This document shows, in pieces, positions 32,016-42,520 of a stretch of DNA of 64,000 nt. The stretch comes from Dama dama (Eukaryota; Chordata; Mammalia; Artiodactyla; Cervidae): positions 32,907,001-32,971,000 of the forward strand of contig NC_083696.1 of NCBI RefSeq assembly GCF_033118175.1, given 5' to 3'. Positions within the stretch are counted from its first letter, which is position 1. Each line of letters begins with the position of its first letter. Made by a program: the position numbers and the translations under genes. Under the pieces are notes generated by a model. The model was not told the DNA's origin. It did not search any database and saw nothing but the letters and a program-made list of their open reading frames with translations.

Positions 32016-34880
32016 CACTAGCTGGGGTGGGCTAGCTCTGCCCGTGCACGGGGCCACTCCACCTACTCATTCCCATGACCCATCTGGTCTCCTGAGTCAG
32101 TGGAGTTGGCAATCTACGGTGTGGCCCATAGAAAGCATTCAGTAAAGTCTGTCGAATCTGAACAAGGATTTTTCTTGAAAACAATTCAACTCGAGGCTGG
32201 GGTGAAGAGTTGTGTAAGAGGACACCTCGCTCTGCTCCACTCCAGCTCTTTCCTCAGGCCTGGCAAGGGACTTCCATAAACACTCTTCCGAAAGAAGCTG
32301 AATCGATGAGGAGAGCTGCCACCATAGGACATTTGTTTGACAGGGAACACAAAATGAAGTGAAATCAAGTCACTGGGAGTTTGGGGAGGCAGGCAAGGAA
32401 AGCAAAAACAGGTCTTAGCTTCAGATGTCGTTTTATGTTGCCATAAATAAAAGGATGGCTCCAGCTCAAAAATGACATTTTAAACATTTCAAAATGTTGA
32501 CTTGCCCAGTTTGCACTTCTAAAAAAGAAACATGTATGGTTGAAGCCCTTTAAACCAATATAACTGGTAGTAGGTCATTTAAAGAACTAAATGTTCCCTT
32601 CAACTCTGGAGCCCAGTGGTCCAGCCAGGGGTGTGCAGGGCACTGTCAGATGGGCACTACGTTTTACAGAGAGATGGGAAGTGAAATCATCCTGTATATC
32701 ACACAACTGGAGGTCAGATAAGACTGCGCCCATTGTATGAGAGCACCCTGTGGACCCTCAATGTCAGAGAGCAAAAGTGATCAAGCTACACCCTGAAATC
32801 CACCAGTGCTCTGAAATCCACCCTTTCATTTGCATAAAGTCCATGCCCCTGGGGGCTGCTCCAGCACCAATGACTGAGCCTGGTCTGGTTGTAAGGCAGA
32901 CACATCCCAGAAGACCAGGAACTCCTCGGATGGCCTTCTGTGGCTCACAGACACCCAGCAGCCCCAAATCCCCCAAATCTACCCCAAAGCTCTGCCAACA
33001 CCTGCTTAGAGAGTGGCAATCGGGGGTGCTTCACCCAGGCTTTCTTCCCGCCCCATCCCCGCAAAGCACTGCTTGCTAGGCAGTCTGACGCTCCTGCAGC
33101 CTTCTCCGGCTTCGTCTCCATTTTCTCTCACACAAGAGTTTTTCCTGATTAAAAAATCCTTGCAGCTTTAATCCCCACTTGGCGCCCGCTTCTCCAAGGA
33201 CACATTCTGCATTCAAAAATTCCTCCTGCCTGTATTCTGAAAAGTCTGTATCCTCTACCCAATAATCAGAGGCTCCCAACTTTTGTGACTTTACAGGAAT
33301 CCAAAGAAAAAAGTACTTAAGATGAGTATTCAAGGAACTGGATATGGAGTTAAGATAAAAAGAAGGAAGGGAAGACAGCTTCTCAGTAGTTCCCCCATTC
33401 TGACAATTTTCTACTGAGAAAACAGGCAGGGAGATCCCCAGAACACAACCAGCTCATACCTCTTGGAAACACTCCCTGAGACTTTCCTGATTACCTGTCT
33501 TGCTCTGGAGTACCAGCCGTTAAACTGCCATTTGAGGACAAGATATACAGTCCCTTGGAGAACAGCTGACCAAGAAGTCCTTTGTGGCCACAATAGAGAC
33601 CACAAGCCTATCATTCTCCATACCCCAGACCTCAGCATTTCCGACTGTCATTTTGTGGAAAGGCAGAAAAGGGAAGTTCACTGCCTGTATGAAAATGTAA
33701 ATGTGCCTGACAACCAAGGAAAGAAAGAACACAGCCATACACACACACACACACTTATGCTGCTAAGAGGGTTAATGCTTTAACCTTCAGGCTGGTTATT
33801 TCATAATTCACAGCAAAATAAAAAAGGGAGACAAAATCAGCAACATCGTTTATAAGCCCTGGAAGTTTCCAAGCTGTCATAAATAAGGATGGAAGCACTT
33901 GCCAAGTCAGAAAGTTGGCCAAGTTTGAATCCACTCAATCCTTATATCTTGGAGCTCAGAATGGAACACCAACCTTTTGGGATTTGTAATAACTTCTTCT
34001 CAGCAAAACTTTTTGCTATTTATAAGGAAGTAAAAACAAAAAGCAAAAAATACAATACAGAAAGTTTTCTAAAGGAGCATTAAATCCCAGTGAGCAGTGG
34101 GGAGGTGATAAGAGTATAATGTACTGGAATTAACTTCTCATTTAATCAAACAAAGCTTAACGTATGTGATATACCTTTTCCGTGTGTGTGTGTGTGGATG
34201 TGTGTGTGAGAGAGAGAGAATTATTATGTCTTTTCTTCCTTCCTTTCTCTGTTTCACTCACATACCATCTCACTTTTTAAATACGTATTCCACCCAACCA
34301 ATTGTAAATTTAAAATTTAACTGTTAAAATTAAAGAATAGATAAAACATAGCTGTGTGTGTTTATGTTGGTGGAAAGGCAGCCAGAGGAAAATAAAAAAG
34401 AGGAAGGAAAAGAAAAAAGAGAGACAAAATAGGTACCAAGAGCTGGGACACCTCTCACAAATTTATAGTGGGTCAAAAAGAATTAGAACCACCAAGGTGA
34501 AGAGCAGAGGCCTGACAGCTCTCTCAGAGTTTGCAGCTGGGGGTCCCTCAAGAGAACAAAAGAGCACTGTCCTCAGAGAGTGAGGGCCAGAAGCATGAAT
34601 TCCTAGGCAGACAGATCTCATTTGTGGAACGTTGGACAACTTAACTTTTCAAGTCTTTTTTCCCTCTTGTAAAGTATGCATGATAACGGTGTCAACATTG
34701 CAGACACTGTAACTGTATAACCATGGCCCAGGAGGTCACGGAGGATATCTGTTTTGCTAACTGTGGTATCCTCCCAGTGCCTGGCTCATGTGTGATCTAT
34801 AATTGATGATTAATACTTACTGGATTTTGAATAGGATCCGGCTAAGATAAAACAAGATAATGTATTAAAGAATATATTGA
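32016..34880. other. Repeat-poor 2.9 kb, no gene seen
   Basis: Small items: an L2-end scrap at 32110-32160, a 12-base word (ctgaaatccacc) repeated at 20-base spacing near 32792, (AC)8 at 33739-33754, GT/GA microsatellite at 34181-34221, a homopurine tract at 34386-34423, and an L2 terminus at 34765-34830 (agtgcctggctcatg). No exon supported. Confidence 0.4.
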
Positions 34881-35101
34881 TACTTCCCTGGCGGCTCAGA
34901 TGGTAAAGAATCTGCCTGCAATGTGGGAGATCTGGGTTCGATCCCTGGGTTGGGAAAATCCCCTGGAGAAAGGAAAGGCTACCCACTCCAGTATTCTGGT
35001 CTGGAGAATTCCATAGACAGAGGAACCTGGCAAACTACAGTCCACAGGGTCTCAAAGAGGCAGACATAATTGAGTGACTTTCACTTTCACTTTTCACTTT
35101 C
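34881..35101 (+). mobile_element. Bov-tA SINE
   Basis: Head 'acttccctggcggctcag', B box 'ggttcgatccct' intact, full body, then a CTTTCA-repeat tail. It begins a dense SINE cluster. Confidence 0.95.
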
Positions 35102-35455
35102 ATACATAGATCGCAGTGGGGTGGTGCTACAGAAAAAGAATTCACCCCAGGTGGTTTCACATGAAGAGATGTAGGGATGATGTAAAGACATTTGGGCACG
35201 TTAAAGGGACAAACAAGAGGTGACGAGACATGGAGACTGACCACAGAGGGAAGTTTTTCCCAGAGGGTTGAAGGGACAAAGGAGTTCACCAGCATTCAGC
35301 TCAACAGTATTTAGAGCAAGAGGGCCATAGAAAGGTAGTTGGCCTCCCCCGAATCCAGGAGCCTAGGTAAATGCAGAGAGAAACGTGGCTCTGAGTGTAA
35401 TATCTGAATAGCCTGAAGCACCCTCATAGATTACCTATTATTACTATTCAGCAAT
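35102..35455. other. Sequence between two Bov-tA copies
   Basis: Nothing recognised with confidence. Confidence 0.35.
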
Positions 35456-35655
35456 CCCTATTGTGTCTGAGTCTTTGCGGCCCCATGGATAGCAGCCCAC
35501 CAGGCTCCTCTGTCCATGGGATTTTTCAGGCAAGAATACTGGAGTGGGTTGCCATTTCCTCCTCCAGGGAATCTTCCCGACCTAGAGATTGAACCCAAGT
35601 CTCCTGAATCTCCTGCATTGCAGGTGAATTCTTTACCCACTGAGCCATCTGGGAA
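35456..35655 (-). mobile_element. Bov-tA SINE
   Basis: Body 'gtctgagtctttgcggcccc', reverse B box 'agagattgaacccaag', then a small duplication of 'tctcctgaa' and head 'cactgagccatctggg'. Confidence 0.94.
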
Positions 35656-36327
35656 ATAGACTATCTTAGTTCAGGATTCATAGTTCATGTTAAAAACCTA
35701 GAACTCCCCCAAAACTCCAAACAGTGCTGGCACCTCTGTACTTCCCACCCAGCTCCAGGGTTTTCAGAGAAATTGTGTGAGCTTACCTGAAGCTGAATTC
35801 TAATCCATAAAGCAATCTAATCTACCTTTTTATTTATCAATTCAACAAGACTAATTACTGTAAGATGAGAACTAGTAGAAAGAGATGGAATGGTGGCAAA
35901 GAACACAAAAGAGGCTTTGCCCTTCTTCCTTCAAAACACAGTAAAAATTTCAAAAGAAGAGAGTGAGAGAATTGTCTGTTCATTAGTTTATGGTTGAGCA
36001 GAGATTTTGATTCAGTAAACACAGGCCCCGGGGTCTGTGGTATGTGAGATGGGACTTGACCAAATGACTGGAAAATTAGCACGTGCCCTTGGCAGTCTCT
36101 CTCAGTCACTGGCTGCAGACAGGACATTCAAGGACAGGAGCAGCGACATGACCGTGCGGCTCAGAGGCCAGAAACCACTCAGCCATCTCCAACACCTTGT
36201 CCCAAAGTCCAGGTCCTCTCCATGGAGATAGCAGGGTGTGTTCTCAAGCAAACCTCCCCTTCACGTCCCCGACCCACATCTTCACTGAAGTGGTTTCTCT
36301 ACCTTCACGTATCCTCACTGGAGAGCT
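35656..36327. other. Unique sequence, no gene seen
   Basis: Nothing recognised. Confidence 0.4.
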
Positions 36328-36651
36328 GGGCTTAGTCGCTCAGCCATGTACAACTCTTTGTGACCCCATGGACTGTAGCCTGGCAGACCCCTCTGTCCAT
36401 GGAATTCTCCAGGCAAGAATACCGGAGTGGGTTGCCGTGCCCTCCTCCAGGGCATCTTCCCAACCCAGGGATCGAACCCAGGTCTCCCGCACTGCAGGCA
36501 GATTCTTTACCATCTGAACCACTAGAGAAGCCCCAAAACACTGGAGTGGGTAGCCTATCCCTTCTCCAGGGGAACTTCCCAACCCAGGAATCAAACCGGG
36601 GTCTCCTGCATTGCAGAAGATTCTTCACCAGCTAAGCTACCAGGGAAGCCC
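36328..36651 (-). mobile_element. Bov-tA SINE with two tandem tRNA-derived heads
   Basis: Same layout as 183-501: complete Bov-tA (36328-36533, head ending at 'ctagagaagcccc'), then a second partial body and head (36534-36651, ending 'taccagggaagccca'). The junction word 'aaaacactggagtgggtagcc' corresponds closely to the junction at 385 ('aaaatactggagtgggtagcc'). Confidence 0.94.
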
Positions 36652-37020
36652 AAGTGACTGCCTCATATGAATAGGAAGTGCTCCAGATTCAGAGCAACAA
36701 GAAAACTCACTTCGGAACAATCAAAATCAACAAATCCATCTTCAGGCACAATGGAAAAAAGGCAAACACACTCTGGGTTTTCAACAGTTAATTAGCAATG
36801 GATACACACTGGATGTAACTTCTGTTTTATAAGGTGAAATTTAGAAAGCGAGTGTCAAGTTCACTACAGTGCCACGTACTGTCAAGTCAAGACTGGCAAG
36901 GACTTTGTGAGTGGCATGAATTACTGAGGGAGACGGGGGTGGGGGGGCTGTTTACTGGGATGGAGCCTCTCCTGTGACTTCAATTAACCTTACTGTTCTG
37001 CATCTGGACAACAAGAATCT
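36652..37020. other. Unique sequence, no gene seen
   Basis: A G-rich word lies near 36930-36950 (cgggggtgggggggctg). Otherwise nothing recognised. Confidence 0.4.
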
Positions 37021-37032
37021 CAGAGTTAGCCT

Positions 37033-37245
37033 GTGTGTGCTCAGTCACTTCAGTCATGTCTGACTCTCTGCTATCTTATGGACTGTAGCCGACCGGGCTC
37101 CTCTGCCCATGGAATTTCTCAGGCAAGAATACTTGAGTGGGTTGCCATGCCCTCCTCCAGGGGGTCTTCTGGACCCCAGAATTGAACCCACATCTCCTAT
37201 GTTTCAGGTAGATTCTTTACCCACTGAACCACCTGGGAAGCCCCC
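37033..37245 (-). mobile_element. Bov-tA SINE
   Basis: Body 'gtcatgtctgactctctgc', reverse B box region 'agaattgaaccca', head 'ccactgaaccacctggga'. A 12-bp duplication with one mismatch, cagagttag[c/t]ct, lies at 37021-37032 and 37246-37257. It sits at the 5' edge of a MIR. Confidence 0.95.
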
Positions 37246-37445
37246 CAGAGTTAGTCTACCTGAATTCAAATCCTGCATTCCCCCTCATTAGCTAGGTAAC
37301 TTGGAACAAGCCCCCCATCATTCTGTTCCTCAGTTTCCTAACCTTTCCAATGGGAGCAATATTAGCATCTGCCTCGTAGACTGTTAAAAGAACCATGAAG
37401 CACTTAAAATAGTGCTTGGCACACAGTTGGAAACCAATACCTATT
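37246..37445 (+). repeat. MIR SINE
   Basis: 'cctgaattcaaatcctgcatt', 'ttagctaggtaacttggaaca', 'ctcagtttcctaacctttcc', 'aatgggagcaatatta' and 'agtgcttggcacacagttgg' follow MIR order. Confidence 0.85.
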
Positions 37446-38020
37446 TGCCTGATACCTGTTTATCACTGGGTCTACCTTTTAGATCCAATGATAAACACTG
37501 CTTTTAAAAGTGTTAGAAAAGGCAGTAACAACTGTAAAAATATTTTAAATTATGTGCTGGTAAAACTTCAGTGCCACTTACTTAAAATGATTTAATAAGA
37601 AAAAAAAAGCCCCAAATTACAAAATATTTTTAAATAAATGAAATGTCATTACCCCAAGTGTGACCAATTGTATTGCCTGCTACAGCTATTATGAAAAACT
37701 ACATCAGGAGTCAGAAAACCCATTGCCTGTAAACACTTGTTTCTAAAGGAATTTGAAACAAGTTTTTCCTTTCAAACAATCTCTTAGCCAATTCTTGTGT
37801 TATTTTTATCCTTAGCCAAAGATTTTCAAATAGATAATTCAAAAGGTAAAGATAATGGAGGAACCCCTTCAAATGATGAAAATTTCTGACTTAATGAAGT
37901 GAGAACAAAAGAAGAAAACCATATTTGGGATATGACCTTCAATGCTTTTCTTCCAGGATCCTCAAGCTGCAGAGCATCACTTGAACTCATTGAATAATCA
38001 TAATACAAGTCTAAACTACA
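37446..38020. other. AT-rich unique sequence, no gene seen
   Basis: Nothing recognised. Confidence 0.4.
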
Positions 38021-38224
38021 GCTTCCCATGTGGCTCAAATGGTATGCCTACAACGCTGGAGACCCAGGTTCGATCGCTGGGTTGGGAAGACCCCCTGGAG
38101 AAGGGCATGGCTACCCACTCCAGTATTCTCACCTAGAGAATTCCATGGACAGAGGAGCCTGGAGGGCTACACTCAATGGGATCGCAAAGAGTCAGACACG
38201 ACTGAGTGAGTGACACACACACAG
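38021..38224 (+). mobile_element. Bov-tA SINE
   Basis: Head 'agcttcccatgtggctcaaa' with a small deletion in the tRNA part, B box 'ggttcgatcgctgg', full body ending 'gacacgactgagtgagtg' and a short (AC)n tail. Confidence 0.95.
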
Positions 38225-38275
38225 GCCCAGTCAAATAGGACTAGGAGATGAGGGGACCGCGGAGATGCTTGTTGC

Positions 38276-38298
38276 GGGGACCGGGGGTGGGGGGGCGG
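38276..38298 (+). other. Possible G-quadruplex tract
   Basis: GGGG, GGGGG and GGGGGGG runs separated by 'acc' and 't', then 'cgg'. The 7-G run could supply two tetrads' worth of strand. Confidence 0.5.
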
Positions 38299-38739
38299 TC
38301 CCACAGGCCTCTTCCTATCCCCTTTCCTCCTAACCATACCCTGCCCCCCCACACAAGGAAATGCTGGGGCTTGGGTCACTTTGAGAAAACAGTCCTTTGT
38401 CCTACACAGGTCTCCGTTTCCCTATCTGTAAAAGGACATAGTCAGGAGAATTAAGGCAGAGACCAAAAACTGGTAGCCAGGGAGTAGTCCTGGAATGTTT
38501 TACATGGTCAGCACCCTCGTTCTGCAAAGGCATGAATTTGTAGCTGCTCTTTAAGAATTGGAACATTTTGCAATTAAAAAAAAAAAAGTCTGCACAGCTG
38601 ACATCTTTTGGTAAATAAAGGATCTGGCAGCACTGAGATCCCAGTTCCATAGGAACACAACTGACTAGTGCTGAGAACTGGCTGCCACCTATGTGCTATG
38701 AAGAAAACAAAAGTAGGCTAAGGATACAGGATGTGATTA
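38299..38739. other. Unique sequence, no gene seen
   Basis: An A13 run lies near 38577. Otherwise nothing recognised. Confidence 0.4.
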
Positions 38740-38940
38740 CTTTCCAGGTGGCGCTAGTGGTAAAGAACCCGCCTGCTCCATCCAGGGTCAAAAGGATTCC
38801 CTGGAGGAGGGCATGGCAACCCACTCCAGTATTCTTGCCTGGAGAATTCCATGTATGGAGGAGCCTTGCAGGCTAAAATCTAGAGAGTCACAAAGAGTCA
38901 AACACAACTGAAGTAACTTAGCATGCATGTATTAGCATGC
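38740..38940 (+). mobile_element. Bov-tA SINE ('gcgctagtgg' subtype)
   Basis: Variant head 'tttccaggtggcgctagtgg'; the central tRNA part including the B box is shortened ('ctccatccagggtcaaaagg'). Body ends 'aacacaactgaagtaactta'. It is followed by alternating GCATGC words to about 38957. Confidence 0.94.
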
Positions 38941-39279
38941 AGCATGCATGCATGCAGGCCCAAACAGACCATGACCTCTTATTCTATCAAAATCAAATCT
39001 GACTGTGATCAGTATGCAAAAAATCACCTGGGCAGGGAGAGGAATCTAGGAAGAGATTTAGGAGAACCCCTGAGAAAGCTCCTGCTTGGACCACATCCAA
39101 AACGACCCAGGGAGGGAAACGCCCCTTCGTGAGGACTCTGTTATTGGCACCCATGCAATTGCTGAATGACCCATACATGCAAGTGAGTCTGTGAACCCAG
39201 GGCATTTACGGAGGCACACCCAAGCACAGTGCAAACCCATGTACTTTCAAGTATTATTATTAGTGATACCCAGTACTTC
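38941..39279. other. Unique sequence, no gene seen
   Basis: It starts with a GCATGC-rich stretch (38938-38957), alternating purine-pyrimidine. Otherwise nothing recognised. Confidence 0.4.
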
Positions 39280-39450
39280 TCCCCACGCCAAGTACATCAT
39301 CTAGGTCTCATAAGAGCCCAGTGGGGAGACACTGCTCCCATTATCCTCATCTTTTGAGGAATGAGGTCGTGAAGTAGCTTTCCCAAGGTCATTTAGTCTG
39401 CGAGCAGAGCTGGAATTCAAATTCACTAAGTCTGCATCCAGTGCCTACCA
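39280..39450 (-). repeat. MIR SINE
   Basis: 'tctcataagagcccagtggg', 'ctcccattatcctcatctttt', 'aaggtcatttagtctgcgagc' and 'gagctggaattcaaattcact' give reverse MIR order. Confidence 0.8.
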
Positions 39451-42347
39451 CCTCAGATTACCACACAAATTTCAAATTCCCGTCAAAACCCATTCTCAGC
39501 TCAGCACATTTAAAAGTGCCTTAGAAAAAACACAAGTCACCAGCACTAAACAGGTTCTTTGAAGAGGGTCGGCATACTTGGCTCAATAAGTATGTATGAC
39601 ATCAGGTCACATTGTTTTTCCAATTCCTAAGTCGTGGGTTAGAGTGAAAACACTTACAAGGTTACAAGAAAGTGAAAGCAATCTCAAGTGAATCAAAGCT
39701 GGGGACCTTGATGTTAGGTCCTATCTGACAAGGGGAAAATGAGAAGAGACAGTGGGGCCAGGCAGGAAATGGAGACCAAAGGGGTGTGAAGTACGGGCAC
39801 CACGTTCACAGTTAAGATTCAAGATGGTACCTTATCTCCGTGCCCACTTGTCTTCCTCCCTGTCTCCCTCCCTCCTTCATAGCACAAGTTATCAGGTTAA
39901 TTTGACCACAAAGTCAGTTAGAACGGAGGGACAGAGCACTGAAAACACCTCCTGTAGGAAGGTGAGTCATTCCAAAGGACCTTCCCACAGGATGTTACGT
40001 TTCATCTTTTTAATCCCTTAAACTTCTTGCTGTTTTTTAGGATTGCCTTTTAGCCAATGAAAATATATCTGATGCAAGAATCAATAAACCATAAATGTGC
40101 AACTCACATTGATTGAAATTTTAAAAATCTTTTTTAGAAGAGATTTATTTCAGAATCTCCAGGGGCTTTGGGACTCCCCCACACTTCAGTGACATTTCTC
40201 ACACTTTCTTCTAACACCTTTAGTTTTGAACACCACCAACGACACATGAGGTGATGGTATGTATTTGAATAAGGTGAGGGGTGGAAATATACAAGTCCCT
40301 ACAGAGAATGCAAGACACATGGAGATGAATTACAAAACTTTATTGACTTGTTAAAAACATGAATGAATTCAGCAAGTACATTTATGGTCTATCCACATTG
40401 TTAAAACAGTACTTAAAAATAAAATAAAAATGATTATCCATTATTTACAGGAAATGTGGAAAAATGACTTTAAGACCTGGAACATTATGGGGAACAAAAC
40501 AGGGCATGAGAATGATTCACAGGCTGCCTATATGGATTACAGCAAATGGATTTAAACATGACATGAGTGAAACTCAAAGATCTGTCTTTCTCTGGAGTCT
40601 CCTGCTATTTTTTTCCATTTCTCTCTCTCTTTTTTTTTTTTCTTTTGTATTTTCAGCGTCACTGAGGTATAATCAACAAAGAAAATTGTAAGATGTTGAA
40701 AGTGTACAGTGTGACAATTTGAAATACATATACAATGTGAATAGAACCTCTTGCTATTTTATATTTGTTTATAGAAGCTCCATTCATAAATGGATGGTGG
40801 TGAATTGTAAAGGTGGTGAAAATCTCTGTTCTTTCCTTTACCTCTCACATGCTTATTTTTCTGTGAAACTAAGACTCCTGACATACCAATGTCAAGCCAT
40901 CTTGGGTACGTACCAATGACGAGCCTGAGGCTCCAAACCACATTAGCCTGTATTAAACTCAGGGTGATCTCACTGTCAAAATTAGATGGCTGGGAGGTCC
41001 CTTTGTCCCTGAAGACCAAAACAAGGAAATGGGCTAACTTGAGTTGAAAACTGCCTTCTCTGACAACTGTTTTCATATCACTTTCTGGATTAGGAAGTCT
41101 CTTAACTTAATTCAGCCTGGCAGCACCCCACAGAAAATTGTATCCTTGCCCTGTTCAGCAGGGTCCTTAACCTTCCCAGGTGTCCTTGAACAGACCTGTC
41201 ATGGTTTATAGGCACTGTAGGTATGTGAACATAGCAGAACGCACTTAATGGAATGGCTACTTCTGTCCTAGTTTCCCCGGAATACAGTCTGCTGAGTAGC
41301 ACAAGCCTGGGGGTCCACTGCCTTCACCAGCGGGGAACAGCACAGCCCATCTGGCTGAATGCAGCAACCCTGTGAAGACCCTGGGGTTTACGGAATCTAT
41401 TACCTGGAGTCTGGACAAAAGAAGATGAAATGAGCTTCTACTGTAGTGGCAGGAAATTAGATGAAAACCAAGGGAGGGGGCACTAGACAGAAAGAAATGG
41501 AGCAAATGAAAGCATAAATCATCTTGGAGAGCTACAGAAGAGTTAATACTGGTCCCAGTTAGTGCTTCGATTCCATTTTGCAAAGAAAAAAAAAAGTGTG
41601 TGCAAAGTAACCAAATAAAAATAAATTCTCTGTCATGGAGTCAATTTAGAGTGTTGGAGAGAGAGAAAAAAAAAAATCAGAGATTTTAACAGAATCAAGG
41701 AAAAAAAAGAGGAGAGAAAAAGCAGGAGAGCTTGCATCATGCTGGCCCTCATCTCTGGCCTGAATTCATGGCTGTACTCCTTGAGTTGTTTACTCATCCA
41801 ATGGCTGAATCCTGATGGCCTCTGGTCAGTGTTGGGGGGTGGGGTGTAAGCCAGGTGAGGGGTGGGAGGGAGAGTTCAGAGCCAAAAGTGAATCCTGGGT
41901 TCTGCATTGCAGGCTTGGGGCTGGGATTGTTCATGCCTCATTTCTATTCCTTACTCTTGGAAAGAAGATTCAGTGGGTCAAAATGAAACCAGTGCCTGCT
42001 GCAGACCAGGAGAGAAAACCCATGAATGCATGAAAGTATGTGGAGATTCATTCCTGATGTTAAGAGACTGATCTCCTTTAGTCTCAGACTGATGTTATCA
42101 TGCGATGACAGTGGGAGTTTATTCCTCTCTCAGCTGCCTGGGAGGGTCTCAGTGGGACCTGAATCAAGATACAGGACCTGAGACACACCTCTTGAAGAGG
42201 ACACACCTGCTTTGCATTCACCAAAGGGCTGTATCAGTACATTAAGGAAAACCGACGAAGTGGGGCCATGTGCTTTCCCATCTGAATCTGTGCTTTCCCA
42301 TCTCTCGCTGGATACAGTGAAAGAACAATGATCTTGCTTTAAGGCCA
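39451..42347. other. Repeat-poor 2.9 kb, no gene seen
   Basis: It contains an L1 scrap (40640-40775), a homopurine tract (about 41655-41735) and a 20-bp period duplication (tgtgctttcccatct at 42269-42283 and 42289-42303). No exon supported. Confidence 0.4.
40640..40775 (-). mobile_element. L1 3'-end scrap (old)
   Basis: 'cactgaggtataatcaacaaag', 'gatgttgaaagtgtacagtgtg' and 'aatttgaaatacatatac' match the reverse complement of an old L1 3' end; a T-rich stretch precedes it. Confidence 0.6.
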
Positions 42348-42520
42348 GAGTAACAAACTGGCAGCCCACAGACATGTTTTGTTGGCCTACATAACGTTTT
42401 AAAAATAACTGAGCCAACTTTTTAAAAATAGAGACATTTCACATAAAAAATCCAGGTTTCAAGTTTCTCTTAAAGAATCAGAAGGTTTGGAAATCTGGAC
42501 CGTCATTCCTGGGAGGCAGG
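42348..42520 (+). repeat. Unnamed dispersed repeat, copy 3
   Basis: 'aacaaactggcagcccacagac', 'atgttttgttggcctacata', 'gagccaactttttaaaaata', 'gagacatttcacataaaa' and 'aatcagaaggtttgga' match copies 1 and 2 in order. Confidence 0.75.

Noticed and set aside
38938..38957. GCATGC-rich stretch as a protein-binding array
   Set aside because: Short and directly at a SINE tail, most simply explained as tail-associated low complexity.
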